From Variovorax sp. YR216 (GTDB lineage: Bacteria; Pseudomonadota; Gammaproteobacteria; Burkholderiales; Burkholderiaceae_C): a stretch of DNA of 64,000 nucleotides. The notes under the pieces were generated by a model. The model had not been told where the DNA came from. It was given only the letters and a program-made list of their open reading frames with translations, and did no database searches. The stretch spans positions 124,001 through 188,000 of the forward strand of contig NZ_FNRO01000010.1 of assembly GCF_900107745.1 (NCBI RefSeq), in the 5' to 3' direction. Positions within the stretch are counted from its first letter, which is position 1. Each line of letters starts with the position of its first letter. Below, in pieces: positions 8,558-17,369 of the stretch. The translations under genes and the position numbers were made by a program.

Positions 8558-9979
8558 TCAGGGTGTGCGCCGCGCGGATTCGTACACGTGCGGACGCGTC
8601 AGCACCTCGTGGCGCAATGCCTCGTTCAGCGCCTCTTCGGTCATCAGCTTGCGCTTGAGCACCACCTCGCGCACGTTCGTCCCGTTCGCGAAGGCCTCTG
8701 CGGCAACCTCGGTCGCTTGCTTGTAGCCGATGATCGGATTGAGCGCGGTCACCAGCGCGATCGAGCGCTCGATGCTTTCCTCGAGCTTTGCCGGGTTGGC
8801 GGTGATGCCCTTCACGCAGAGATCGGCCAGCGTCATGCACGCATTGGTCACGTGCTTGAAGCTGCGGAACAGGGCGTTGGCGATGATCGGCTCGAAGGCG
8901 TTGAGCTGGAGCTGTCCGGCCTCGGCTGCGAAGGTCACGGTGACGTCGTTGCCGAACACTTCGAAAGCGACCTGGTTCACCACTTCGGGGATCACCGGAT
9001 TCACCTTGCCCGGCATGATCGACGAGCCGGCCTGCATCGGCGGCAGGTTGATCTCGCCGAACCCCGCGCGTGGGCCGCTCGACAGCAGCCGCAGGTCGTT
9101 GCAGGTCTTCGACAGCTTCACCGCGATGCGCTTGAGCACGCCCGACAGTTGTACGAAAGCGCCGCAGTCCTGCGTGGCCTCGATGAGGTTCGGTGCGGTC
9201 GAAAGGTCCAGCCCGGTGATGTCGCACAGCGCGGCCAGCGCCTTGCCGGCGTAGTCCGGATGCGCCGTGATGCCGGTGCCGATCGCGGTCGCGCCGAGGT
9301 TGATCTCGCGGATCAGGGCCGAGGCTTCGGTCAGGCGCGCGATGTCCTCCTCGATCATCACCGCATAGGTCGAGAACTCCTGGCCCAGCGTCATGGGCAC
9401 CGCGTCCTGCAACTGCGTGCGGCCGATCTTCAGCAGGTGCGCGAACTCCTCGGCCTTCGCGGCGAACGCGGCGCGCAGGTATTCCATGGCCTTGAGCAGC
9501 CGCTCGATCGCAAAGCAGGTCGCGATGCGGATCGCGGTCGGGTACACGTCGTTGGTGCTCTGCGCCATGTTGACGTGCTCGTTCGGATGCAGGTACTGGT
9601 ACTCGCCGCGCTGGTGGCCGAGGATTTCAAGTGCGCGGTTGCAGATCACCTCGTTCGCGTTCATGTTGGTGGACGTGCCCGCGCCGCCCTGGATCACGTC
9701 GACCACGAACTGGTCGTGCAGCGACCCGCGCCGGATCTCGCGGCATGCGGCCACGATCGCATCTCGCAGGCCGGGGTCCAGCAGGCCGAGCCCGGTGTTG
9801 GCTTCCGCGGCCGCCTGCTTGACCGAGGCCAGCGCGCCGATCAGGTCGGGGTAGGCCGAAATGGTCGTGCCGGTGATCTGGAAGTTTTCCTTGGCCCGCA
9901 GCGTATGGACGCCGTAGTAGGCGTCGTCCGGGACTTCGCGGTCGCCGAGCAGGTCGTGTTCGATCCGTACGTTGCTCAT
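8558..9979 (-). CDS. aspA: Aspartate ammonia-lyase
   Basis: Converts L-aspartate to fumarate and ammonia. The 473-residue length matches the aspartase/fumarase-C superfamily. The signature GSSIMPGKVNPV lies near residue 320, with SxxMPxKxN carrying the catalytic-loop serine. Other family segments are GGAGTSTNMNANEV and HVNMAQSTND. The N-terminus (RIEHDLLGDREVP) and GRTQLQDAVPM favour aspartase over fumarase. The ATG at 9979 follows an AGGAGG ribosome site at ideal spacing. It converges with the outer-membrane channel gene, 19 bases apart. It may link amino-acid catabolism to the TCA cycle. Assignment to AspA rather than a related lyase is likely but based on visual similarity. Confidence 0.9.
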   Translation of the reverse strand: MSNVRIEHDLLGDREVPDDAYYGVHTLRAKENFQITGTTISAYPDLIGALASVKQAAAEANTGLGLLDPGLRDAIVAACREIRRGSLHDQFVVDVIQGGAGTSTNMNANEVICNRALEILGHQRGEYQYLHPNEHVNMAQSTNDVYPTAIRIATCFAIERLLKAMEYLRAAFAAKAEEFAHLLKIGRTQLQDAVPMTLGQEFSTYAVMIEEDIARLTEASALIREINLGATAIGTGITAHPDYAGKALAALCDITGLDLSTAPNLIEATQDCGAFVQLSGVLKRIAVKLSKTCNDLRLLSSGPRAGFGEINLPPMQAGSSIMPGKVNPVIPEVVNQVAFEVFGNDVTVTFAAEAGQLQLNAFEPIIANALFRSFKHVTNACMTLADLCVKGITANPAKLEESIERSIALVTALNPIIGYKQATEVAAEAFANGTNVREVVLKRKLMTEEALNEALRHEVLTRPHVYESARRTP

Positions 9980-10078
9980 GTCTCCTCCTGGTTTCGCGGA
10001 TGGAATGAAGCGGAATGCGACGAGACCGCAGCCATCGTAGCGCGCGGCGTGCGCGCTGGCCAATGCCTCTTCTTCCGC

Positions 10079-11686
10079 TCAGGAGCTGCGTTCGGCGAGG
10101 TAGTGTCGCGTGACCACTGCTTCGCCTCCGACCTGGAAGCTGCGGGCGGCGGCTTCGAGTTCCGTGCTCGCCACGGTGGCGCGCGAACGCTGGCGCAGGT
10201 AGTCGGCCCAGGAGGTGACGATGAAGCGCTCGACATAGCGCGTCGGATCGCCGAGATCGCGGTAGATGCGCCAGAAGGTCGCGCCGTCGCGCCGGCGCGG
10301 CACCGCGAGAAGCCGCACCGCATCGAGGAAGCGCGCAGCATCGGCTTCGCGGATGCAGTAGACCACTTCGACCGCGACGGGGCCGGCTTCGAACTCGGGC
10401 TCGTTCGCGAGCGAGAGTTCGTCCGACTGCGCGACCTGCGTGACTTCGTCGTCCGCGCCCATGCGCAGCGGATAGGGCCTGGCGAGCGCTACGCTCGCGA
10501 GCATGCCGGCGGCGGCAAGACACAGCGCGGCCGGCAAGCCCAGCAGGCTGGAAACCGCCCCCCACAACGCCGAGCCGAGCGCAAAGGAGCCGAGCGAGCA
10601 CAAGGTGTGCATCGACGCTGCCCGAGCGCGCACCCAGGGCGATGCGCTGGTCTGCGTGGCGGCGTTGAAGGTCGACATCATCGTCATCCATGCCGCGCCG
10701 CCGATCACGAAGGTCACGTACACCAGGGGACGCCACGTCACCAGCGCACCCACCAGCATGGCGCTGGCGAAGATCACGCAGCAGGCCATCGCAAGCGTGT
10801 CGAGCCCATAGCGCGAACGCATGCGCCCGACGAAGAAACCTGCCGCGACCGCGCCGCTGCCCAGGCACGCCATCAGCAGGCCGAAGCCCGCCGCGCCGAG
10901 ATCGAGCCTCTGCTGCGCGATCACCGGCAGCAGCGCCCACAGCGCCGAACCGAGGCCCGCGTAGGTGGCGGTTCGCACGAGCTGCGCGAAGATCGCCGGC
11001 GAATGGCGCGCGTAGCGCAGCGCGCTGAGCATGCCGCCCCAGAGCCGTTCCGCCGGCAGCTTGCCGACCGTGGGCGGCGCGGGCGGCCAGCGGCGGGTGG
11101 CGTAGCTCATGCCGACGGCGGTGAGCACCGCGATCGCGAACACCGCGCCGCCGCCGGTCCACGCGAAGATCAGCCCCGCGAGTGCCGGCCCGACCGCGCG
11201 TGCGCCGTTGAAGGACATCGAGATCAGCGTGATGGCCTGCGGCAACTGCTTGCGGCCCACCGCATCGCTGACCGCCGAGTTCCACGACGGCGACTGCAGT
11301 GCGGTGCACACGCCGAGCAGGAAGGTGAAGAAGAGCAGCGTCGTCGGCCCGGCCCACCCTGCGAACGCGAGCGCGGTCAGCAACAGGGCGGCGGCCGCGT
11401 AGATGCCCTGCACGCGCAACATCAGCTTGCGGCGATGCGTGGTGTCGGCCAGCACGCCCGCCGGCAGCGACAGCAGGAACATCGGAAGAAAGGAGGCCGT
11501 CTGCACCAGCGCCGACAGAAACGACGAGCCGGTGACCTCGATCATCAGCCACGAGGCGGCCATGTTGAGCATGGCGTTGCCGACGAAGAAGAGGCTGCCT
11601 GCCGTCCAGAGCCCACGAAAGGACCCGGTCTTCAGGGGACTCCAGATGGACGGCGCGGACGTGGCGGTGGCAGCGGGTGTGTTCAA
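10079..11686 (-). CDS. MFS transporter (MFS_3/EntS-like) with C-terminal soluble extension
   Basis: A 535-residue inner-membrane protein with about ten to twelve hydrophobic segments and the loop LADTTHRRKLM between TM2 and TM3, typical of the MFS_3 (enterobactin-exporter-like) group. After the last membrane segment (about residue 405) comes a roughly 120-residue soluble tail containing VEVVYCIREADAARFLDAV and FIVTSWADYLRQ, which resembles a small ferredoxin-like (ABM-type) domain; this tail is common in MFS_3 proteins. The only start consistent with the full first helix is TTG at 11686, with no convincing ribosome site, so the start is uncertain. Substrate unknown; efflux is the likely role. 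Confidence 0.8.
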   Translation of the reverse strand: MNTPAATATSAPSIWSPLKTGSFRGLWTAGSLFFVGNAMLNMAASWLMIEVTGSSFLSALVQTASFLPMFLLSLPAGVLADTTHRRKLMLRVQGIYAAAALLLTALAFAGWAGPTTLLFFTFLLGVCTALQSPSWNSAVSDAVGRKQLPQAITLISMSFNGARAVGPALAGLIFAWTGGGAVFAIAVLTAVGMSYATRRWPPAPPTVGKLPAERLWGGMLSALRYARHSPAIFAQLVRTATYAGLGSALWALLPVIAQQRLDLGAAGFGLLMACLGSGAVAAGFFVGRMRSRYGLDTLAMACCVIFASAMLVGALVTWRPLVYVTFVIGGAAWMTMMSTFNAATQTSASPWVRARAASMHTLCSLGSFALGSALWGAVSSLLGLPAALCLAAAGMLASVALARPYPLRMGADDEVTQVAQSDELSLANEPEFEAGPVAVEVVYCIREADAARFLDAVRLLAVPRRRDGATFWRIYRDLGDPTRYVERFIVTSWADYLRQRSRATVASTELEAAARSFQVGGEAVVTRHYLAERSS

Positions 11687-11765
11687 GCGCGGGAATCCAT
11701 CGGCGGGCGGCGGCCATTATCAGCGTGCGGCGCCAGCGGGCGGAGTCGCCCGGCGGACAGCCGCA

Positions 11766-12416
11766 TCAGGCCCGCTTGCGCAGGAACACGTGCGTGGCGC
11801 GCTCGCCCGCCACGCTGCGATGGCATTCGTAGCCGAGCGCATGCAGGTCGAGACCCTGGTACAGGTTCTCGCCCGACCCCATCAGCACCGGCCGCACCGC
11901 AAGATGCAGCTCGTCGATCAACCCCGCCTGCAGGTATTGGCGGACGGTTGAAACGCCACCGCCCAGGCGCACATCGCGCCCGCCCGCCGCTGCCTTCGCC
12001 TGCGCGAGTGCCACATGAATGCCTTCGGTGACGAAGCGGAACTCGGTGCCGCCTTTCATCGCGAGCGGCGGCCGCGGATGATGGGTGAGAACGAAGACGG
12101 GCGTGTGATATGGCGGCTCGTCGCCCCACCAGCCTTTCCAGCTGTCGTCGGGCCAGGGGCCGCGCACCGGGCCGAACATGTTGCGCCCGAGGATCCATGC
12201 GCCCAGGTTCGAGAAGCCTTCCTCGGCCATCGTGTTGTCGATGCCGGTCTCGCCGTCCTCGCCGCCGCCGTGCATCGTTCGAAACATGCGCGTGGGGAAG
12301 ACCCATTCCATCAGCTCCGGCCCGCGAACCCCGAGCGGGTTCTGCAGGTCCTGCGCCGGGCCTGCGCCGAAGCCATCGAGCGAGATGGAGAAGCTTTGGA
12401 CACGTAGTTTGGACAT
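11766..12416 (-). CDS. Dihydrofolate reductase-fold family protein (RibD C-terminal type)
   Basis: A 216-residue protein of the RibD C-terminal/DHFR superfamily, which reduces pteridine- or pyrimidine-like substrates with NAD(P)H. Visible features are the N-terminal strand VQSFSISLDGF, the segment GAWILGRNMFG and the nucleotide-binding stretch RLGGGVSTVRQYLQAGL followed by IDELHLAVRPVLMGSGE. The start MSKLRV at 12416 is chosen because an upstream in-frame start adds only ten residues foreign to the family; the ribosome site is weak. It is divergent from the amidohydrolase gene. It is not close enough to FolA to be called a housekeeping dihydrofolate reductase; the physiological substrate is unknown. 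Confidence 0.82.
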   Translation of the reverse strand: MSKLRVQSFSISLDGFGAGPAQDLQNPLGVRGPELMEWVFPTRMFRTMHGGGEDGETGIDNTMAEEGFSNLGAWILGRNMFGPVRGPWPDDSWKGWWGDEPPYHTPVFVLTHHPRPPLAMKGGTEFRFVTEGIHVALAQAKAAAGGRDVRLGGGVSTVRQYLQAGLIDELHLAVRPVLMGSGENLYQGLDLHALGYECHRSVAGERATHVFLRKRA

Positions 12417-12533
12417 CGGGCGATTCTTGCAGGCACCTGCACGCACCGCAACCGCTACTTCGATCCGGTTGACATGGCTCCGTGCGCCGGGACACCATGC
12501 GCGCAGTCGATTCGATCTGCAAGGAGTCCTGTC

Positions 12534-13988
12534 TTGTACGCATGCTCATCCCTCACCGGCGACACGGTCATCCGGCGCGCCGTGTGCCTGTGCCATCGAC
12601 CGGAGATCCATTCACTGACCAGCCGCATCAACGCAGAACTCACTCGCCGCGGCTTCGTCGCCGGCATGGCCGCATCGGTCGCCGCGCTGGGATTTCCATT
12701 CAAGGCCAAGGCGCAGACACCGCCGCCGCCACGGTCGACCCTGTTTACCAACGTTCGCCTTTTCGACGGCCGCTCCGCCAACCTCCGCGACGGGTTGCAT
12801 GTGTTCGTCGAAGGCAACCGCATCAAGTCGATCGCCAGCGGCACGCCCGCGACGCCCGAAGGCGCACAGCTCATCGACTGCAAGGGCCGCGTGATGATGC
12901 CGGGGATGATCGATGCGCACTGGCACTCCCTGTTCGCGGCCCTGCCGCTGCCGGTGCTGCTCCAGGGCAATATCGGCTACATCCACCTCGCCGGCAGCGC
13001 GGAGGCCGAGCGAACGCTGCTCCGCGGCTTCACCACCGTGCGGGATCTGGGCGGGCCGGTGTTCGCGTTCAAGCAGGCGATCGATGAAGGACTGATCCCG
13101 GGGCCGCGCATCTATCCGTGCGGCGCGATGATCACCGGCAGTGGCGGCCACGGCGACCTGCGTCCGCTGTCGGATGTGCCCCGCACGCCGGGCGTCCAGA
13201 GTTTCACGGAGCGAACCGGCGCGGCCGCGATCGTCGACGGCCCCGACGAGATCCGCATGCGCGTGCGCGAGCAGCTCACGCAGGGTGCATCGCAGGTCAA
13301 GATCGTGGGCGGCGGCGGCGTCTCGTCGCCGCGCACCCCGCTGGACCTGACGACCCTGAGCGAAGCCGAGGTGCGCGCCGCCGCAGAAACGGCGAAGGAC
13401 TGGAACACCTACATCACGGTGCACGCCTACGCGTCGAACACGGTGCAGCGCGCGATCAACGCGGGCGCCGGTTGTGTCGAGCATGCGCACCTGATGGACG
13501 ACGCGACCGCCAGGCTGATGGCCGACAAGGGCGTGTGGCTCAGTACCCAGCCCTTCCTGTCCGATGAGGACACCGGGCGGCTGACCGGCCCCAACCTCGT
13601 CTCCGCGCAGCAGGTCTTCGGGGCCACGGACGGCCTCTACAAGCTCGCGAAGAAGTACAAGATCAAGACCGCCTTCGGCTCCGACATGCTGTTCTCAGCC
13701 GCGCTGGCGCAGCGGCAGGGCATCATGCTCAACCACCTCTCGCGCTGGTATTCGAACAGCGAGGTCCTCGCGATGGCGACCTCGACCAACGCGCAGCTGA
13801 TGGCCCTCTCGGGGCCGCGCAATCCCTATCCGGGCAAGCTCGGCGTGCTGGAGGAGGGGGCCTATGCAGACCTGCTGCTGGTCGATGGCAACCCCTTGGA
13901 CAACCTCGCCTTGCTCGCCACGCCGGAGACGAGCCTCATGGTCATCATGAAGGACGGCAAGGTGCACAAGAACACCCTGAAGGGCTGA
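12534..13988 (+). CDS. Tat-exported metal-dependent amidohydrolase
   Basis: An amidohydrolase-superfamily enzyme of about 484 residues. A twin-arginine signal is visible (LTRRGFVAGMAAS followed by a hydrophobic stretch ending AKAQ), so the enzyme is probably exported folded. Metal-site elements are IDAHWHS (HxH), VHAYASN, EHAHLMD and GSDM. The C-terminal strand pair (GVLEEGAYADLLLVDG) is the usual composite beta-sandwich. I prefer the TTG start at 12534 because AAGGAG stands seven bases upstream; an ATG at 12474 has no ribosome site and would lie 58 bases from the divergent reductase start. Related enzymes cleave prolidase-type dipeptides or carbamate-like substrates; the substrate here is unknown. 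Confidence 0.85.
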   Translation: MYACSSLTGDTVIRRAVCLCHRPEIHSLTSRINAELTRRGFVAGMAASVAALGFPFKAKAQTPPPPRSTLFTNVRLFDGRSANLRDGLHVFVEGNRIKSIASGTPATPEGAQLIDCKGRVMMPGMIDAHWHSLFAALPLPVLLQGNIGYIHLAGSAEAERTLLRGFTTVRDLGGPVFAFKQAIDEGLIPGPRIYPCGAMITGSGGHGDLRPLSDVPRTPGVQSFTERTGAAAIVDGPDEIRMRVREQLTQGASQVKIVGGGGVSSPRTPLDLTTLSEAEVRAAAETAKDWNTYITVHAYASNTVQRAINAGAGCVEHAHLMDDATARLMADKGVWLSTQPFLSDEDTGRLTGPNLVSAQQVFGATDGLYKLAKKYKIKTAFGSDMLFSAALAQRQGIMLNHLSRWYSNSEVLAMATSTNAQLMALSGPRNPYPGKLGVLEEGAYADLLLVDGNPLDNLALLATPETSLMVIMKDGKVHKNTLKG

Positions 13989-13994
13989 TCGATC

Positions 13995-14630
13995 TCAGCG
14001 GGCCTTGCCGCGCCCGCTCTTCCTGCCGGTTTCGGCGCCTTGAGCGCTCGCGGCGGCAGGGCCGCGCGCGTCGGCGTCGGCTAGCCACAGGAGCCCGTCG
14101 ACGTAGGACATGAACTTGTTGAGGTATTCCGGCGACAGGTCCCGCATCAGCGTAAGTGCGCGGTGCACGAGGTGATGCGAGTTGAGCGGCCCCGCGTTCT
14201 CCGGCACCTTGGCCAGCGATTGATGGAGCCGGCGATCTGCGCTCAGGCGCGACCAGGTGCTCCTGAAGTAGCTGAGCGTCTTCAATTCGCCCGAAGGAAC
14301 GGGCGACGCAGCGGTGGCGGCAGAGAGGGCTGATGCGTGCTGCCCGAGGTGCTCCACCAGCTCTGCGAGCGCGCTGCGCCCAGTCGGCGGTGGCTCGTCG
14401 TTCGGCGCGGCGCCCGATGTCTCGCGGGACTTTTGAAGCGCCTCGGCATACGCCGCCATGTGTGTCTGCAGCCGTTCATCCAGCAGACGACGGGCAGCGC
14501 CCTCATGCAAGGCTGCACGACGCGCAAGCGCTTCGATGAAGTGAAAGCGCACCGGATCGAAGCGGTGGTCGCCGCGCTGGCGCCAGGCCTCGATGGCGGC
14601 GTCGGGGCCGGCCGGTGCTTCGTTACTCAC
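13995..14630 (-). CDS. DUF2894 protein, last gene of the motor-like module
   Basis: A 211-residue soluble protein matching the DUF2894 type that accompanies DUF802 and OmpA genes in Burkholderiales. It has no signal peptide or membrane segment. Predicted mostly helical in the first half, it contains SRLSADRRLHQSLAKVPENA and LVHRALTLMRDLSPEYLNKF, and ends in a basic tail (GRKSGRGKAR). The GTG at 14630 overlaps the OmpA-family stop by eight bases, which indicates translational coupling. Its consistent partnership with a MotA/MotB-like pair suggests a cytosolic partner of that complex, but no catalytic motif is visible. Function unknown. Confidence 0.72.
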   Translation of the reverse strand: MSNEAPAGPDAAIEAWRQRGDHRFDPVRFHFIEALARRAALHEGAARRLLDERLQTHMAAYAEALQKSRETSGAAPNDEPPPTGRSALAELVEHLGQHASALSAATAASPVPSGELKTLSYFRSTWSRLSADRRLHQSLAKVPENAGPLNSHHLVHRALTLMRDLSPEYLNKFMSYVDGLLWLADADARGPAAASAQGAETGRKSGRGKAR

Positions 14631-15270
14631 GACGTCCTGCGATGTTGTTCGAAGGCCGCGGTGTCGGCGCCATCTCCACGCGGCGGTTGCGTGCGCGGCC
14701 TTCCGCATCGGCGTTGGACGCCACCGCCTGCTCGGACCCGAAAGCCGCGGCGAACACAGACGACGACGGAAGCCCTTCCTCGATGAGCGTGCGCGTCACC
14801 GTCAACGCGCGTTGCGCCGAGAGCTCCCAGTTGTCCGCGAACTGCTTGCTGCCGCCGCGCACCTGGCGGTCGTCGGTGAAGCCGCTGACCATCAGGATTT
14901 CGTCACGCGCGCGCAGGTAGGCGGCCAGCGGTCCGGCCAAGCTTCTGAGCAACTGGCGGCCTTCGGGCTGCAGGTCGGCCGAGCTGACCGCGAACAGCAC
15001 GCTGCCGCTGATGCCGATGCGACCATTCTTCAGCGTCACGCGGCCGGCGGCGAGCGGGCCTTCGAGGGCCTTCTCGAGCGCCTCGCGGCGCTGCGCCTCG
15101 ATGCGGCGCTTCTGCACCTCGTCCTGCAGTTTCGACGTGAGATCGAGCTGCATGCCGATCGCGCACACGAGGATCAGCACGAAGGCGCCGAGCAGGCCGG
15201 CCATCAGGTCGCCGAACACCGCCCAGACCGGCACCTCCGGCTCGAGGCCGGCGTCGAGCTCGTCGTGCAT
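14623..15270 (-). CDS. OmpA-family MotB/ZorB-like membrane-anchored peptidoglycan-binding protein
   Basis: A 215-residue protein with a short cytosolic N-terminus, one membrane helix (about 15-40) and a periplasmic OmpA domain (about 88-205). The helix contains FGDLMAGLLGAFVLI, aligned in pattern with the MotB helix whose aspartate carries protons; Asp21 is the equivalent. The OmpA domain has GFTDD (130-134), NWELSAQRA (147-155) and NRRVEM (195-200), the peptidoglycan diaminopimelate-binding elements. The ATG at 15270 overlaps the DUF802 stop as TGATG. The architecture is that of the stator B subunit of MotB, TolR and ZorB type, here paired with a MotA-like protein. Confidence 0.85.
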   Translation of the reverse strand: MHDELDAGLEPEVPVWAVFGDLMAGLLGAFVLILVCAIGMQLDLTSKLQDEVQKRRIEAQRREALEKALEGPLAAGRVTLKNGRIGISGSVLFAVSSADLQPEGRQLLRSLAGPLAAYLRARDEILMVSGFTDDRQVRGGSKQFADNWELSAQRALTVTRTLIEEGLPSSSVFAAAFGSEQAVASNADAEGRARNRRVEMAPTPRPSNNIAGRRE

Positions 15271-17360
15271 CACGCTTCGCTGCCTGCGGTGGCCTGGCGG
15301 TTCGCGATCTGCTGCAGGTCTTCGACCACCTGCTTCTGCGACATGATGCTCAGGTCGATCACCTCGCGTGCCTGCGCGACGTAGTAGGCGAGCTGCTCGT
15401 CGCTGCGCGCGATGGATTTTCCGAGCGCCGCCTCGATGCGCTGCAGATGGCCGACCAGCTTGTCGTTCGACTCGCTGAAGAGACCGACCGCATGGCCGAA
15501 GGCCTCGCCGAGGCTGGCCACTTCGACCGCGCTGCCGGTGAGCTGCGCAGCGACCTCGCCCATCTTGCCGGTCTCGACCTCGAGCTGTTCCGTGAAGCGG
15601 TTGCCAACGCGCTCCAGCAGGTCGGCCGAGGAAGCGACCAGCGCATCGATGGCGCCGCGCTGTTCGGTGGACGCATGGTTCACCGCGTCGAGCAGGGTCT
15701 TGAGCGTTTCGAGGATGTGGCTGCGTTCTTCCAGCATCGCGTTGTCGCGCGCCATGCTGTCTGAGAGTTTCTGGCGCAATTCGGCCACCACCTCGGCGGC
15801 AGCCTTCGGCGCATCTGATGCCGCTTGCAGCAGGCGGGCCGTCTCGGCCATGGTGTGGGTCGCGTGCGCTTCGGACTGCGCGGCAATGTCGCGCGCGGTC
15901 TGCGCCATGGCTTCGCTGAGTTGCTGCTGCTGCGCAGCGGCGTGTTCGCCGGCTTGCTGCCATTCCCGCTGCAGGCCGGTGGCCATGGACGCCAGCGACT
16001 GGCTCCATGCCGACAGACGCTGCTCGTCGCGCGAGGCGAGCTCGGCCTGAAGACTCGCGTGCGACTGGTCGACCTGGGCCAGGAGAGCTGCCGAGTGCTG
16101 CTCGAAGGTCGCGGCGGCGGCGGCGAGTGCCTGTTGCGTGTCCGCGGAGAGCTTCTCGCTCGTGCGCTCGTGCTGTGCCAGTGCGCCGCCCCAGGTGCCG
16201 GAGACGCTGCCGACGGTGCTTTCAAGGCGCGCGGCGATGTCTGCGACCAGCGAGGCCGAACGCTGCTCGAAGGTCTCGGCGAACTGGCCGAGCGTGCCGC
16301 GCAGGTCGGTGGAGAGCGCTTCGTTCGTGCGCTGGTGCGTCACGAGCGCGGTCTGCCATGTGTCGGCCACGTGCGTGGTCATCGTTTCGAAGCGGCCAGA
16401 GAGCCCTTCGAGCTGCAACTGCACCGCGCCCGCGACCTTGTCATGCAGCGAAGCAGTCTCGCGCGCGATGCCGGCCATCGTCGTCTCGACCACCGGCTGG
16501 ATGGTTGCGCCCGCGATGCGTGCGCTTTCGGTGAGGCTCTGCTGCAGCGATTGGCCGACCGACGCGGCCAAGCCGGCATAGGCGGCCTCGGCGCGTGTGT
16601 GGAAGTGATCCTGGCTCGCGGCGAGGCGTTCGCTGATCGCCACGCTCTGCTGCTCCATCGTCGTCATCACCGCGTGCAACTGGCGGACGAGATCGGGCAT
16701 CACCTGCGACTGCTGCTGCAGCAGCCTGAACGATTCCTCGCGCTGGTGCGCCAGCGAATGCACGCGCAGGCTGGTTGCGATGCGCGTGTCGAGCAATTGC
16801 CCGGCACGCAGCCGTTCGCGCCGGCACAGCGCCGAGGCGAGGCCCAGCATCGCCGAGGCGGCCACGCCTGCGACCGAAGTGCCGAAGGCCAGTCCCAGGC
16901 CCTTCACCGGTGCGGAGAGCGATGCGCGTACCGCGTCGAGATCGGTCGCGCTGTCGAGCGCCATCCCGGTGCCCTTGAGCGTGACGACCATGCCGACGAA
17001 GGTGCCCAGCATCCCGAGCAGCACCAGCAGGCCCACGATATAGGGCGTCAGCGCCGGACCGGGCAGGCCCACGCGCTCGCCCTCGACGCGCAGGCGCACC
17101 GCGTTGCGCAGCGAGGGATGGAGGGTGTCGAGCCAGTTGGCGAGGCTCGGTGGCGCATCGTCGACGCGCGCGGTGGCCTGCACCAGCGACGAAGTCGCCT
17201 GCTGGAAGCGATGCAGTTCCAACGCACCGATGACGTAGAACGCGGCGATCAGCACGATGACGGCCAGCGCCAGCGCGTTCGAGCCGACATAGCCCAGGCC
17301 CACCCAGCCCACGGCGGCCAGGCCGGCCACGAGGACGGCATGAAGAAAAGATCTGTTCAT
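15270..17360 (-). CDS. DUF802 MotA/TolQ/ZorA-like membrane protein with long coiled-coil tail
   Basis: A 696-residue protein. Membrane helices are at about 6-24, 28-46, 106-128 and 152-178. The last two carry LLGMLGTFVGMVVTL and GLGLAFGTSVAGVAASAML, the MotA/TolQ/ExbB channel signature with threonines at 120 and 161. From about 185 to 690 the protein is a continuous Ala/Gln/Glu-rich helical tail with imperfect heptads and repeated THERTSE/THQRTNE-like blocks. This layout, four helices plus a very long cytosolic tail next to a MotB/OmpA partner, is that of ZorA in Zorya anti-phage motors. It starts nine bases after the DUF3348 gene. Whether it defends or has a housekeeping role cannot be told from sequence. 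Confidence 0.85.
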   Translation of the reverse strand: MNRSFLHAVLVAGLAAVGWVGLGYVGSNALALAVIVLIAAFYVIGALELHRFQQATSSLVQATARVDDAPPSLANWLDTLHPSLRNAVRLRVEGERVGLPGPALTPYIVGLLVLLGMLGTFVGMVVTLKGTGMALDSATDLDAVRASLSAPVKGLGLAFGTSVAGVAASAMLGLASALCRRERLRAGQLLDTRIATSLRVHSLAHQREESFRLLQQQSQVMPDLVRQLHAVMTTMEQQSVAISERLAASQDHFHTRAEAAYAGLAASVGQSLQQSLTESARIAGATIQPVVETTMAGIARETASLHDKVAGAVQLQLEGLSGRFETMTTHVADTWQTALVTHQRTNEALSTDLRGTLGQFAETFEQRSASLVADIAARLESTVGSVSGTWGGALAQHERTSEKLSADTQQALAAAAATFEQHSAALLAQVDQSHASLQAELASRDEQRLSAWSQSLASMATGLQREWQQAGEHAAAQQQQLSEAMAQTARDIAAQSEAHATHTMAETARLLQAASDAPKAAAEVVAELRQKLSDSMARDNAMLEERSHILETLKTLLDAVNHASTEQRGAIDALVASSADLLERVGNRFTEQLEVETGKMGEVAAQLTGSAVEVASLGEAFGHAVGLFSESNDKLVGHLQRIEAALGKSIARSDEQLAYYVAQAREVIDLSIMSQKQVVEDLQQIANRQATAGSEA

Positions 17361-17369
17361 GAATGGGGG

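Noticed and set aside
8588..12031. Very long open frame (1147 codons) on the plus strand
   Set aside because: It is antisense to aspA and the MFS gene, whose families are clear; it is Arg/His-rich nonsense typical of shadow frames in GC-rich DNA.
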